Source: CAIVVT01 sp963838205
GTDB lineage: Bacteria > Acidobacteriota > Terriglobia > Bryobacterales > Bryobacteraceae
Length of the DNA: 64,000 nucleotides
Assembly: GCA_963838205.1 (NCBI GenBank)
Contig: CAWIQF010000001.1
Coordinates: 124,001-188,000 of the forward strand
Reading direction: 5' to 3'
Part shown: positions 1-8,354 of the stretch, in pieces
Layout of the letters: each line of letters begins with the position of its first letter
Position numbering within the stretch: the first letter of the stretch is position 1
Notes under the pieces: model-generated
Seen by the model: the letters and a program-made list of their open reading frames with translations, nothing else
The model's database searches: none
Told to the model about the DNA's origin: nothing
Position numbers and translations under genes: made by a program

Positions 1-1037
1 AGCGCGAAATGCGCCACCATGCGCGCGTGTTTCATTTCGACGCCGAAACGATGCGCGAACTGCTCGAGCATATCGCGCTGTTCGCGGTTGAGGCGCGCCT
101 GTTCGCGTCCGACGCCACGTTCGGCCAAGTCGCGGACAATGCCCTCGCGCACGCCCGCCGCGCAGTAGCTGAGAGAGTTCAGCCCAAACGCTTCGAGGGT
201 TTTTAGCAGCACGGCCACGCCGGGCAGAATGATTTCCGCGCGCCGGTAGCCCAGTCCGACCACCTTGCGGCGCGCGGCGAGGTCCTTCCGCGCCAGATCG
301 CGGTACAGCCGCCGCAACTGCGCCACGCTCACCTTGCGGCGGTCCGCCAGTTCGCGCCGCGCCCGCGGAATCGAGTTGGCCGCGCAAACCACGGCTGAGG
401 CCGACGCGGCGGTGCCGATGGCGCGGTCGAAATGAATGGCCCCGATTCTCTGCACGGCGACGGAGAGCTTCTGTTCGATGAACTCTTCGAGCCGTATCAG
501 ATCGTCGCGCGACGGAGGATCCTTCTCCAGGAAAACGGACTGCAGCCGTAACGCGCCGAGCGGGCGCGAGAAGGCCCGTTTCAGGCGCCCATGCTCGGCC
601 TCGATCACCTCCGCGCTGCCCCCGCCGATGTCGATGACCAGCAACCGCTCATGCCGATGCGGCCACTGCGTCTCGACGCCCAGGTGGATCAGCCGCGCCT
701 CCTCCTGACCCGAGATCAGCTCGACCGGTTGTCCCACGATGGCGCTGGCGCGTTCCAGGAACACGGCCTGATTGCGGGCATCGCGCACGGCGGATGTGGC
801 CACGACGCGCGCGGCCAGCACGTTGAGCGGTTTGTAGAGGCCGGCCATCCGCTCCAGCGTCTGCAAAGTCACGGCCATCGCCGGCTCATCCATCTGCCCA
901 TTGCGGAAGACGCTCTCGCCCAGGCGCGTCACCTGCCGGTCCTCGGCCAGCACACGCAGCGGCGCGCCCGCTTCCAGCTCCGCCGCCAGCATGCGGACCG
1001 AATTGCTGCCGATGTCGATCGCCGCGTATCTGGGCAT
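1..1037 (-). CDS. Ppx/GppA family phosphatase, 3' end outside window
   Basis: Exopolyphosphatase or pppGpp phosphatase of the sugar kinase/Hsp70/actin fold, acting in the cytosol on polyphosphate or (p)ppGpp. The first phosphate loop DIGSNSVRM is at residues 8-16, the TSAVRDARN and SGQEEARL family motifs are near 81 and 109, and the second loop DIGGGSAE is at 136-143. About 345 residues are visible and the frame runs off the window start, so the C-terminus is missing. The start ATG at 1037 gives the usual short N-terminus before DIGSNS. A TAAAAT box lies just upstream. Sequence alone does not separate Ppx from GppA, so no symbol is given. Confidence 0.9.
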   Translation of the reverse strand, partial: MPRYAAIDIGSNSVRMLAAELEAGAPLRVLAEDRQVTRLGESVFRNGQMDEPAMAVTLQTLERMAGLYKPLNVLAARVVATSAVRDARNQAVFLERASAIVGQPVELISGQEEARLIHLGVETQWPHRHERLLVIDIGGGSAEVIEAEHGRLKRAFSRPLGALRLQSVFLEKDPPSRDDLIRLEEFIEQKLSVAVQRIGAIHFDRAIGTAASASAVVCAANSIPRARRELADRRKVSVAQLRRLYRDLARKDLAARRKVVGLGYRRAEIILPGVAVLLKTLEAFGLNSLSYCAAGVREGIVRDLAERGVGREQARLNREQRDMLEQFAHRFGVEMKHARMVAHFA

Positions 1038-1410
1038 CGCGCGCCCATTTTAGCAGTTGGCTCGCGGACGCTCGATTCCGTCGCGGGAGTCTGCCCCGTC
1101 TTCGCGCCGGGCGCATGCGCGATCGGGCTGATTCTCTGCTCTCTGACCGGCTTGGCTCACCGCCCTTGGCGCTGACTAGCGCGGCCTTTCCCTAGCCCGG
1201 CCGTTGCGCTATGGAGGTCTGTGAATCCGGCGGACAGGCGGCGCGCATCTCGGCCGAAATCTGGACGCTGGCCTCGATCTGGCGGCCTGGCAAGCAGTGC
1301 TCGGGCAGCTCCGATTCGACCTGCCGAAAGATGGGTCTCTGGTTGATTAATTTGCTTTTCTTTCGCCCCTGGCTCGGGTATTCTGCTGAGGTTCCCCAAG
1401 GAGGAAAAAC
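1038..1410. other. intergenic region, no gene recognised
   Basis: About 370 bases between the divergent Ppx/GppA and DinB genes. Open frames cross it on both strands, as expected in G+C-rich DNA, but none has a recognisable product or a good ribosome binding site. The end near 1340-1400 is richer in A+T and probably holds the DinB promoter. Confidence 0.5.
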
Positions 1411-1887
1411 ATGACGCCTGAAAATATCGCGATCTCCGTCAACGTGAATCGCGAGTATTTCAACCGTTCCACGCGCGAACTGAAAGAGGAAAACTCGAGC
1501 TTCGCGCCCGTCCCGGGCATGTTCACCGTTGCCGCGCAGGTAGCGCACGCCGCGCAAACCATCGACTGGTTTTTCACCGGAGCGTTTGCCGCAGCGGGCT
1601 TCGACATTGATTTTGAACGGATGGACCGCGAAGTGCGCGCCTGCACTTCGCTGGACGCCGCCCGCGTCCTGTTCAATGCCGCATCCGATCGCGCCAAGGC
1701 TGTGGCCGCATCGCACTCCGCCGAAGAATGGGCCGCACCGTTGCCGCCCGGGCCGATCATGGGCGGTTTGCCCCGCCACGCCATCGTCAGCGCGCTTACC
1801 GATCACACCGCGCATCACCGCGGCGCGCTCAGCGTCTACACCCGCCTGCTCGGCCGGGTGCCACCGATGCCGTACATGGACATGTGA
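1411..1887 (+). CDS. DinB family protein
   Basis: Four-helix-bundle protein of the DinB/YfiT superfamily, 158 residues, the usual family length. Histidines 46, 132 and 136 (the last two in HTAHH) match the three-His metal site of the family. Members include thiol-dependent transferases and proteins of unknown role, so no reaction is assigned. The start is well supported by an AAGGAGG sequence near 1396. The TGA stop overlaps the next start by one base (TGATG), so it is translationally coupled to the membrane protein downstream. Confidence 0.85.
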   Translation: MTPENIAISVNVNREYFNRSTRELKEENSSFAPVPGMFTVAAQVAHAAQTIDWFFTGAFAAAGFDIDFERMDREVRACTSLDAARVLFNAASDRAKAVAASHSAEEWAAPLPPGPIMGGLPRHAIVSALTDHTAHHRGALSVYTRLLGRVPPMPYMDM

Positions 1888-2261
1888 TGCAGTTGCTCAA
1901 ATCGATCGCCTCGGTCGGCGGCAGCTACGTCTTGAGCATCGTGCTCGTCATGCTCAGCGACCCGCTCTTGCACGCTCTGTTTCCCAAGGATTTCGTCGAA
2001 GGGAAAACGATCCCGGACCCGCTGCTTTGGCTCAGCACGGCCATCTTCGTGCTGGTCGCCATCTTCTGCGCCTGGCTCTGCGCCAAGACCGCGCCCGGCA
2101 AGGTTCTGACGCACATCGTCTGGTTCTTCGCCATCGGCGAGATCATGGGTCTCGGAATGACCTACGCCAACTGGGGCAAAATGCCCTATTGGTACTCCGT
2201 TGCCTGGCTGCTGCTGTGGATCCCTGGAGTTTGGATCGGATGGAAGCTCGCCCGGCGGTGA
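1887..2261 (+). CDS. small membrane protein, four predicted segments
   Basis: 124-residue hydrophobic protein with about four transmembrane stretches (roughly 12-32, 46-67, 74-95 and 103-119) and a short basic C-terminus ending KLARR. No family motif is recognised. The start overlaps the DinB stop by one base, which both fixes the start and suggests a shared transcript. The function is unknown; coupling to DinB is the only contextual clue. Confidence 0.7.
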   Translation: MQLLKSIASVGGSYVLSIVLVMLSDPLLHALFPKDFVEGKTIPDPLLWLSTAIFVLVAIFCAWLCAKTAPGKVLTHIVWFFAIGEIMGLGMTYANWGKMPYWYSVAWLLLWIPGVWIGWKLARR

Positions 2262-2293
2262 CGGCAGAGTGGCGCGCGTCTGCCGCGCCGCAT

Positions 2294-3595
2294 TCAACTG
2301 ACCAGCCCGCGCAGGCTCTGCCAGAACTCGGGGAACGAAACCGCGGCGGCGTCCGCGTTCTGAATCACGCACGGTCCGTCGGCGCGTAACGCGGCCACCG
2401 CGCACGCCATTGCGATGCGGTGATCGCCGCAGGAGTCCAATTCGGCTGCTCTGAATCTCTGCCCGCCCGGGATGCGAAAACCGTCCGGCGCAGGTTCGAT
2501 CGCCACGCCCATGCGGCGCAGATTTACGGCCAGCGTCTCGATTCGGTCGGTCTCTTTGAGGCGCAGCTCCGCGGCGTCGCGCACCGTCAGGCCCCCTTCG
2601 CTGACCGCTCCGAGTATGGCCAGCACGGGAATCTCATCGATCAGCGCCGCCGCCCACTGCTTCTCGATCACGCCGCCCTTCAGACGAGTGCCGCGCACCA
2701 GCAGATCGCCCACCGGTTCGCCGTTCTGCATGCCCATTTCGAGGATCCGGATCTCGACGCCTGCCATAACCAGAAAATCGATCAGCGTCGCCCGCGTGGG
2801 ATTCAATCCGACGCCTTGCACAATCACGCTCGAGCCCGGCACAATCGCCGCCGCGACCAGGAAAAATGCCGCCGACGAAAGATCGCCGGGCACGCTTAAC
2901 TCGCGCCCGTGGAGTTTGGCCGGACCTCGGACGCTGGCCCAGCCGCGGCCCGTCGCGACCTCCGCGCCGAACTCGCGCAGCGCCACTTCCGTGTGGTCGC
3001 GGGTCCTCGCCGGCTCGCGCACCAGCGTTTCTCCGTCCGCGTATAACCCCGCCAGCAGAACGCAACTTTTCACCTGCGCGCTCGCCACGGGCATATCGTA
3101 TTCGATCGGCTGCAATGCGCCGCCGTGGATCTCAATCGGCGGAAACTTTCCGTCGCGTGCCGAAATCTTCGCGCCCATCTTCTCGAGCGGCGTCATGATG
3201 CGCTGCATCGGGCGCTTCGATAACGACTCGTCGCCTCCCAGCCGGCTGACGAACGCCTGGCCGGCCAGGATCCCCGAAAGCATGCGGATCGTGGAGCCCG
3301 AATTGCCCGCGTCAAGCTGCCACGCATAGCACTCGAATCCGTGCAGTCCGTCTCCTCGCACCGTGACATCGCGCCCGTCTTCTCTGACCTCGACCCCCAG
3401 CGAACGCAGGCAGCCCAGCGTGGAATGGCAATCGGCGCCCGACGAGTAATTGCGGATCACGCTCGTGCCTTCGGCAATTGCCGCCAGCATCGCGTACCGG
3501 TGCGAGATCGATTTGTCGCCCGGCAGGCGAATCGTCCCGCCCAGCGGTCCCGGCGCGGGGCTGATTGTCTCGTTGCTCGATTGCGTCTCACTCAC
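2294..3595 (-). CDS. aroA: 3-phosphoshikimate 1-carboxyvinyltransferase (EPSP synthase)
   Basis: Transfers enolpyruvate from PEP to shikimate-3-phosphate, the sixth step of the shikimate pathway. The N-terminal LPGDKSISHR (residues 24-33) and DAGNSGSTIRML motifs bind the substrates, and RPMQR at 128-132 followed by later DxxET-type residues (ETDRIE) complete the active site. GDKSISHR together with RPMxR is the signature usually given for class II enzymes. The open frame extends to 3721 and an ATG lies at 3649. The GTG at 3595 is preferred because GAGGAG sits nine bases upstream and the product (433 residues) then has normal length. It stands alone on the minus strand. Confidence 0.93.
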   Translation of the reverse strand: MSETQSSNETISPAPGPLGGTIRLPGDKSISHRYAMLAAIAEGTSVIRNYSSGADCHSTLGCLRSLGVEVREDGRDVTVRGDGLHGFECYAWQLDAGNSGSTIRMLSGILAGQAFVSRLGGDESLSKRPMQRIMTPLEKMGAKISARDGKFPPIEIHGGALQPIEYDMPVASAQVKSCVLLAGLYADGETLVREPARTRDHTEVALREFGAEVATGRGWASVRGPAKLHGRELSVPGDLSSAAFFLVAAAIVPGSSVIVQGVGLNPTRATLIDFLVMAGVEIRILEMGMQNGEPVGDLLVRGTRLKGGVIEKQWAAALIDEIPVLAILGAVSEGGLTVRDAAELRLKETDRIETLAVNLRRMGVAIEPAPDGFRIPGGQRFRAAELDSCGDHRIAMACAVAALRADGPCVIQNADAAAVSFPEFWQSLRGLVS

Positions 3596-3793
3596 TTCCG
3601 GATGCTCCTCGGTCTCTGACCTGCTGCGCTCGCCCGCCGGTCTTCCCATTGAAACAAGTAACTGCGCCAATGTTCCGCCGCTTGCGCTCTTCCCACGCCG
3701 CGCACAAGAATAGTGTGGCAAGCGCCGGGAACTGGATCAGCCTCGCCTTCATCGATCCTTTCAGTCTACCGGACGCCACACAGGAGACTCCTT

Positions 3794-4915
3794 ATGCTCA
3801 GACGCGACATGCTCCTCGCCACGGCGGCATTGCCCGCCGCGGCAGTCTCTTTTCAGCAGGGCGGCTCCGGCCGGCCGAAAAACATCGCGATTTCGAGCGC
3901 CAACGGCCTCGCGGCCTGTAAGCGCGCCAACGAAATCCTGCAGGCCGGCGGTGACACCCTCGAGGCCGTGGTCTCGGGCGTCACCATCGTCGAGGACGAT
4001 CCGGAAGATTCCAGCGTCGGCTTCGGCGGCCTCCCGAATGAAGACGGCGTCGTGGAACTCGATGCCAGCGTGATGCACGGGCCGACACGGCGCTGCGGCG
4101 CGGTGGCCGCTGTGCACGGCATCAAGAATGTCGCGCGGCTGGCCAAGTTGGTCATGGAGCAGACCGCCCACAGCCTGCTCGTGGGCGACGGCGCGACGCG
4201 CTTTGCCCGCGCCTGGGGCGTCCCGGAAATCGACCTGTTGACCGAGAAGGCGCGGCTCGCCTGGATGGCCTGGAAGCAATCGCTGCGCGACGCCTCCTCG
4301 CATAACAACTGGACCAACTGGCTGGACGCGCCCGATGCCCCGGCCGCGAAAACGGCCCAGGATTCTCTGCGCCGGATGTTCCCCGATGCCGGCGAAGAGT
4401 TGATCGCCTGGGCTCTCGACGTGGCAAAGTATCCGCCCACGGGCACGATCAACTGCCTCGCGTTGAATGAAAAGGGCGAGCTGTCGGGCACCACCACCAC
4501 CTCCGGCCTGGCCTGGAAGATCGCCGGCCGCGTCGGTGATTCGCCGATTATCGGCGCCGGCTTGTTCGTCGATCAGGAAGTCGGCGCCGCCGGCTCCACT
4601 GGACTCGGCGAGGAGAACATCCGCATCGCCGGCGCGCACACGATTGTCGAGAACATGCGTCACGGCATGAGTCCCAAGGACGCCTGTCTGGACGCCCTCA
4701 AGCGCATCGTTCACAACTACAACAACGACCAGGGCAGGCTGGCCCGCTTCGATATCAACTTCTACGCGCTGCGCCCCGACGGCGCCTTTGCCGGCACGTC
4801 GCTGTGGAGCAGCCGCCAGCGCCGCGGCTACATGGCCGCGCCCAAGTACGCCGTCAACATGGGCGGCGAGAGCCGGCTCGAGGATTGCGCCTGCCTGCTG
4901 GAACGGAAATCCTGA
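3794..4915 (+). CDS. N4-(beta-N-acetylglucosaminyl)-L-asparaginase-like Ntn hydrolase, exported
   Basis: Isoaspartyl peptidase/glycosylasparaginase family, 373 residues. These enzymes autocleave before a catalytic threonine. Here Thr218 in GTIN, followed by the GRVGDSPIIGAG substrate loop at 245-256, fits that role. The N-terminus begins MLRRDMLLATAALP, a twin-arginine-like signal, so the protein is probably exported folded. ATG at 3794 has AGGAG seven bases upstream, and the longer open frame from 3713 has no such site. Likely role: degradation of glycoprotein-derived GlcNAc-Asn or isoaspartyl peptides. The true substrate is not shown by sequence. Confidence 0.88.
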   Translation: MLRRDMLLATAALPAAAVSFQQGGSGRPKNIAISSANGLAACKRANEILQAGGDTLEAVVSGVTIVEDDPEDSSVGFGGLPNEDGVVELDASVMHGPTRRCGAVAAVHGIKNVARLAKLVMEQTAHSLLVGDGATRFARAWGVPEIDLLTEKARLAWMAWKQSLRDASSHNNWTNWLDAPDAPAAKTAQDSLRRMFPDAGEELIAWALDVAKYPPTGTINCLALNEKGELSGTTTTSGLAWKIAGRVGDSPIIGAGLFVDQEVGAAGSTGLGEENIRIAGAHTIVENMRHGMSPKDACLDALKRIVHNYNNDQGRLARFDINFYALRPDGAFAGTSLWSSRQRRGYMAAPKYAVNMGGESRLEDCACLLERKS

Positions 4916-4956
4916 CCCGCGGCTGCGCGGCGCGTGGCCGTGCGACAGTGGGAAGT

Positions 4957-5958
4957 ATGCTGGTTTCGGCCGTATTGATGACGATGCTGGCGGCGCAGAC
5001 GCCGATCGTTGGGCAGATTGAGATTTTTGGCGCTCGCAAAATCCCGCAGGAGCGGATCCTGAAGGCGATCGGTGTGAAGCCCGGCGACCCTCTTCCGCCG
5101 TCCAAGTCCAGACTGGAAGAGACGCTCCTGGCCGTGGACGGTGTGGCCCGCGCTTCCGTCGAAGCCTTCTGCTGCGAAGCCGGCAAAGCCATCCTCTACG
5201 TGGGAATCGAAGAGCGCGGCGCGCCCGCGTTCCCTTTGCGCGACTGGCCGCAAGGCGATCTCCAACTGCCTCCCGAGATCACCGAGGTCTACCATGACTA
5301 CACCATCGCCCTGGCCCAGGCCATGCGCGAGGGCGATGTGGTGGAGGACATTTCCAGGGGCCACTCGCTGCTGACCAACATCGCCTGCCGCGTGCTGCAG
5401 GAACGCTTTGTCGGTCTCGCCGAAGTGCACCTCGAGGCGCTGCGCGCGGTTCTGCGCGAATCGGACGACGAAGAGCAGCGTGCCGTCGCGGCCTACGTGC
5501 TGGGCTACGCTCCGAAGAAAAGCGATGTGACCGCCGATCTCCAACTCGCGCTGCGCGACCCCGATGCGGACGTGCGCGCCAACGCGCTCCGCGCTCTCCG
5601 GCCGATCGCCGCTTTGGCGCTAAAGGATCCGGCGCTGGGCATCAAAGTCGAAACCACCTGGTTTGTCGAGATGCTGAATTCGACCGTCCTTCAGGACCGG
5701 CTCGAAGCAGTAAGGACACTCCTGATGCTCACCGACCAGGGCATGTCCGCTTCGACAGCCGATCATCTTCGCGAGCGCGGTCTGCGCTCACTGGAAGAAA
5801 TGGCGCACTGGCGGCACCTCGAACACGCTTTGCCCGCCTATCTGCTGCTCGGGCGCCTGGCCGGCATGGACATCGCGGGACTCGAGCAGGCCTGGGCCCG
5901 CGGCGAAGGCCCGCAAAAGCTGCAGGAAATCGAGCAGAAGCTGAAGTCGAAGAAGTAG
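4957..5958 (+). CDS. secreted POTRA-like and HEAT-repeat protein
   Basis: 333-residue protein. After a short hydrophobic N-terminus (MLVSAVLMTMLAAQT), residues about 18-90 look like a single POTRA domain (VGQIEIFGARKIP, then PGDPL and a final beta strand), the fold seen in BamA, TamA and FtsQ. The rest is helical with HEAT-like repeats containing DPDADVRANALRAL. The combination suggests a periplasmic scaffold, but no known family was recognised as a whole. The frame is open from 4804 inside the previous gene. ATG 4957 is chosen because it gives a signal-like start. Confidence 0.65.
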   Translation: MLVSAVLMTMLAAQTPIVGQIEIFGARKIPQERILKAIGVKPGDPLPPSKSRLEETLLAVDGVARASVEAFCCEAGKAILYVGIEERGAPAFPLRDWPQGDLQLPPEITEVYHDYTIALAQAMREGDVVEDISRGHSLLTNIACRVLQERFVGLAEVHLEALRAVLRESDDEEQRAVAAYVLGYAPKKSDVTADLQLALRDPDADVRANALRALRPIAALALKDPALGIKVETTWFVEMLNSTVLQDRLEAVRTLLMLTDQGMSASTADHLRERGLRSLEEMAHWRHLEHALPAYLLLGRLAGMDIAGLEQAWARGEGPQKLQEIEQKLKSKK

Positions 5959-6067
5959 ACGCTTTCGCCCGTTAAAACCAATCCCGCTCGAATCTGTTTT
6001 TGCGCCAGCTCAGCCCATGCGAGTGCGATTCGGCCTCCCGCCCGGCCAGCCGGGCGCTGCTCATACA

Positions 6068-6937
6068 ATGGTGATCGGCATGCGGCTCCCGGCGGTTCTT
6101 CTTTTCATCGTGGCTCTGACCCACGCCCAGGAGCCCGCCACGGAATGGCAGGTGGAGAAGATCGCCGGCGGATTTCGTTACGCCGACGGGCTGGCGTGGT
6201 CCCACGACGGCCATCTCTACATCGCGGATGGCCCGCTCGGCCGGGTTCATCAATATACGCCCGGCCGTGGCGCCGCGCTTTTGGCCGGCGATCTGAAGGG
6301 CCCCGCCGGGTTGGCCTTGGACGACCACGGCCGCCTCCTGATTTGTGAAAGCGGGGCGCGCCGCCTCATCCGCCTGAACGAGGGCCATGTTCCCGAGACG
6401 ATCGCCTCGGTCTTTGAAGGCCACAAACTGAATTCGCCGAACGATGTCGCCGTGCGCAAGGACGGCACGGTTTTCTTCTCCGACCCGGCCTTCGGTTCCG
6501 CGAGCGACACCCGCGAGCTCCCCTTCTATGGCGTCTTTCGAGTCAGCTCGAGGGGCGGCGTCTCGGTCCTCGCCCGCTGGGACAAACGGCCCAACGGCCT
6601 CGCGCTCTCGCCCGACGGCCGGCTGCTCTATGTGGCCAGCAGCGACGAACGGGCGATTCGCGTTTTCGACCTCGATCGCCAGGGCAATGCCTCGGGCGAG
6701 CGCGTGCTCATCACCGGCATCGAAGGCGTACCCAACGGCCTCTGTACCGACGACCAGGGACGCCTCTATGTCGCCGCCCGGCACGTTCTGATCTTCACGC
6801 CCGATGGCAAATTCACCGGTCGCATTGTGGTTCCCGAGAAGCCTGCCAGCCTCGTCTTCGGCGATGCCGATCGTCTGACGCTCTATGTCGCCGCGCGCAC
6901 TTCCGTTTACCGCGTGCGCATTGCGGGCCGCGACTGA
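6068..6937 (+). CDS. SMP-30/gluconolactonase-like beta-propeller protein, secreted
   Basis: 289 residues with a cleavable-looking signal (MRLPAVLLFIVALTHA) followed by repeated blades containing YADGLAWSHDGHLYIAD, LNSPNDVAVRKDGTVFFSDP and RPNGLALSPDGRLLYV. The SPNDV and PNGLALSPD motifs are those of SMP-30/gluconolaconase (SGL) proteins, which carry a metal site and hydrolyse sugar lactones or bind ligands. Starts at 6068 and 6080 are both possible, and neither has a strong ribosome binding site. It converges with the oxidoreductase gene on the other strand. Confidence 0.82.
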   Translation: MVIGMRLPAVLLFIVALTHAQEPATEWQVEKIAGGFRYADGLAWSHDGHLYIADGPLGRVHQYTPGRGAALLAGDLKGPAGLALDDHGRLLICESGARRLIRLNEGHVPETIASVFEGHKLNSPNDVAVRKDGTVFFSDPAFGSASDTRELPFYGVFRVSSRGGVSVLARWDKRPNGLALSPDGRLLYVASSDERAIRVFDLDRQGNASGERVLITGIEGVPNGLCTDDQGRLYVAARHVLIFTPDGKFTGRIVVPEKPASLVFGDADRLTLYVAARTSVYRVRIAGRD

Positions 6938-6959
6938 CCGGCCCCGGCCGGCGTGCAGG

Positions 6960-8282
6960 CTAAACCTCCAGCTTCCACGGCGCGCGGTAGTTTGCTTTGA
7001 GATGCGGCTTCACTTCTTCCTGCTTCACCGTCCACGCCTTCTCATCCCAGTCCAGGCGCGAGTTGAACCGCATCGATAGGTTCGCCAGAATGCACGTGGC
7101 GCTGGTTCGCACGCACCGCTCGATGTCGCTGATCGGTGTCCCGCGCGACTGGATGCACTCGATGAAATTCTTCCAGTGCGGAACGTTCATCGGTCCCATT
7201 TCCTGGTCCTTCTCGCGATCCCACCGCTTCACCGGCTCCTTCGACTGCAGATCGTACACCCACACGCCGCCGCGGTTCACCACCAGCGTGCCTTTGGTCC
7301 CGTGGAACGAGGTTCCATACCCTTGGCCGAACAGCGGCATCGGGTTGCACGTGCGGCTCTCGTAGGTCGAGAGAAACTTCTCGTATTGGAAAGTGGCCTG
7401 CATCGTGTCCGGCGTCTCCGTGTCGTCATCGACGTAGAACTTCGACCCCAGCGCCACGATCGAGCGCGGCATCGGTTCGCCCATGGCCTGATGAACCGGG
7501 TCGATCAGGTGCACGCCCCAATCCGTCATCGCGCCGCCGGCGTAGTCCCAGAAATAGCGGAACGTGGACCAGCGGTCGGGCGATACGCCGAAGCGGTTGA
7601 GGCTGTATGGCCTCTCAGCGGCCGGCCCTTGCCAGAGATCCCAATCCAGACCCGCGGGCGGGACCTCGCCGCTGCGCCTGCCATACCCTTCTTTTTTGGC
7701 CGTCCCCGCCTGCCATTCATGGCAGAACGTGACCTCGCCCACCTCGCCCGCCTGAATCAGTTCGGCCGCTTTCTTGAAATACCCGCCCGACCGCTGCATC
7801 GTGCCACCCTGCACCACGCGCCCATACTTGCGCGCCGCCTGCACCATTTTCTGGCCCTCTTCAACGTAGGTGCACGCCGGCTTCTCTACGTACACGTCCT
7901 TGCCCGCCTTGCAGGCCTCCACCGTGATGTAGGCATGCCAGTGGTCGGGCGTTGCGATGCACACCACGTCAATCGATTTGTCCGCCAGAATCTCCCGGAA
8001 ATCCTTCACCGCCTTCGGGCTCTGCCCGCGCTTGTTCGCGATGGCGATGCCTTTCTCGAGGTTCGGCTGGTACACGTCGCAGATCGCCACCGCCTGCACT
8101 GTGCCCGTCTGGATCGCAAAATCGACGTTGCCTTGTCCCATCGTGCCGGTGCCGATGAAGGCCGCCGCGATCCGGTCGTTCGCGCCGCGCGCCATCCGCG
8201 GAAAAATCAGAGTCGTAAATGCCGCGCTCGCGCCTTTCAATAGGTCGCGCCGCGTTGTCGATGTGGAATTTGTGTTGCTCAT
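6960..8282 (-). CDS. Gfo/Idh/MocA family oxidoreductase with TAT signal
   Basis: NAD(P)-dependent sugar or cyclitol dehydrogenase family, 440 residues. The N-terminus carries TTRRDLLKGASAAF, a twin-arginine signal, so the enzyme is predicted to be exported with cofactor bound. The Rossmann loop GTGTMG is at 44-49 and the EKP motif that carries the family's conserved Lys-Pro follows near 130. The C-terminal half is the alpha/beta domain common to secreted family members. Such exported forms are numerous in Acidobacteriota and Planctomycetota. The substrate cannot be read from sequence. It lies 72 bases downstream of the glycosyltransferase gene on the same strand. Confidence 0.9.
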   Translation of the reverse strand: MSNTNSTSTTRRDLLKGASAAFTTLIFPRMARGANDRIAAAFIGTGTMGQGNVDFAIQTGTVQAVAICDVYQPNLEKGIAIANKRGQSPKAVKDFREILADKSIDVVCIATPDHWHAYITVEACKAGKDVYVEKPACTYVEEGQKMVQAARKYGRVVQGGTMQRSGGYFKKAAELIQAGEVGEVTFCHEWQAGTAKKEGYGRRSGEVPPAGLDWDLWQGPAAERPYSLNRFGVSPDRWSTFRYFWDYAGGAMTDWGVHLIDPVHQAMGEPMPRSIVALGSKFYVDDDTETPDTMQATFQYEKFLSTYESRTCNPMPLFGQGYGTSFHGTKGTLVVNRGGVWVYDLQSKEPVKRWDREKDQEMGPMNVPHWKNFIECIQSRGTPISDIERCVRTSATCILANLSMRFNSRLDWDEKAWTVKQEEVKPHLKANYRAPWKLEV

Positions 8283-8354
8283 GGATAACCTGCTCGAACT
8301 ACCTTTCTAGCAGGTTCCCGCCGGGATGCGCGGCTTGGATTGCAGGAGTAAAGT

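Noticed and set aside
1192..1818. Minus-strand open frame opposite the DinB gene
   Set aside because: It overlaps a well-supported gene with a good ribosome binding site and has no recognisable domain.
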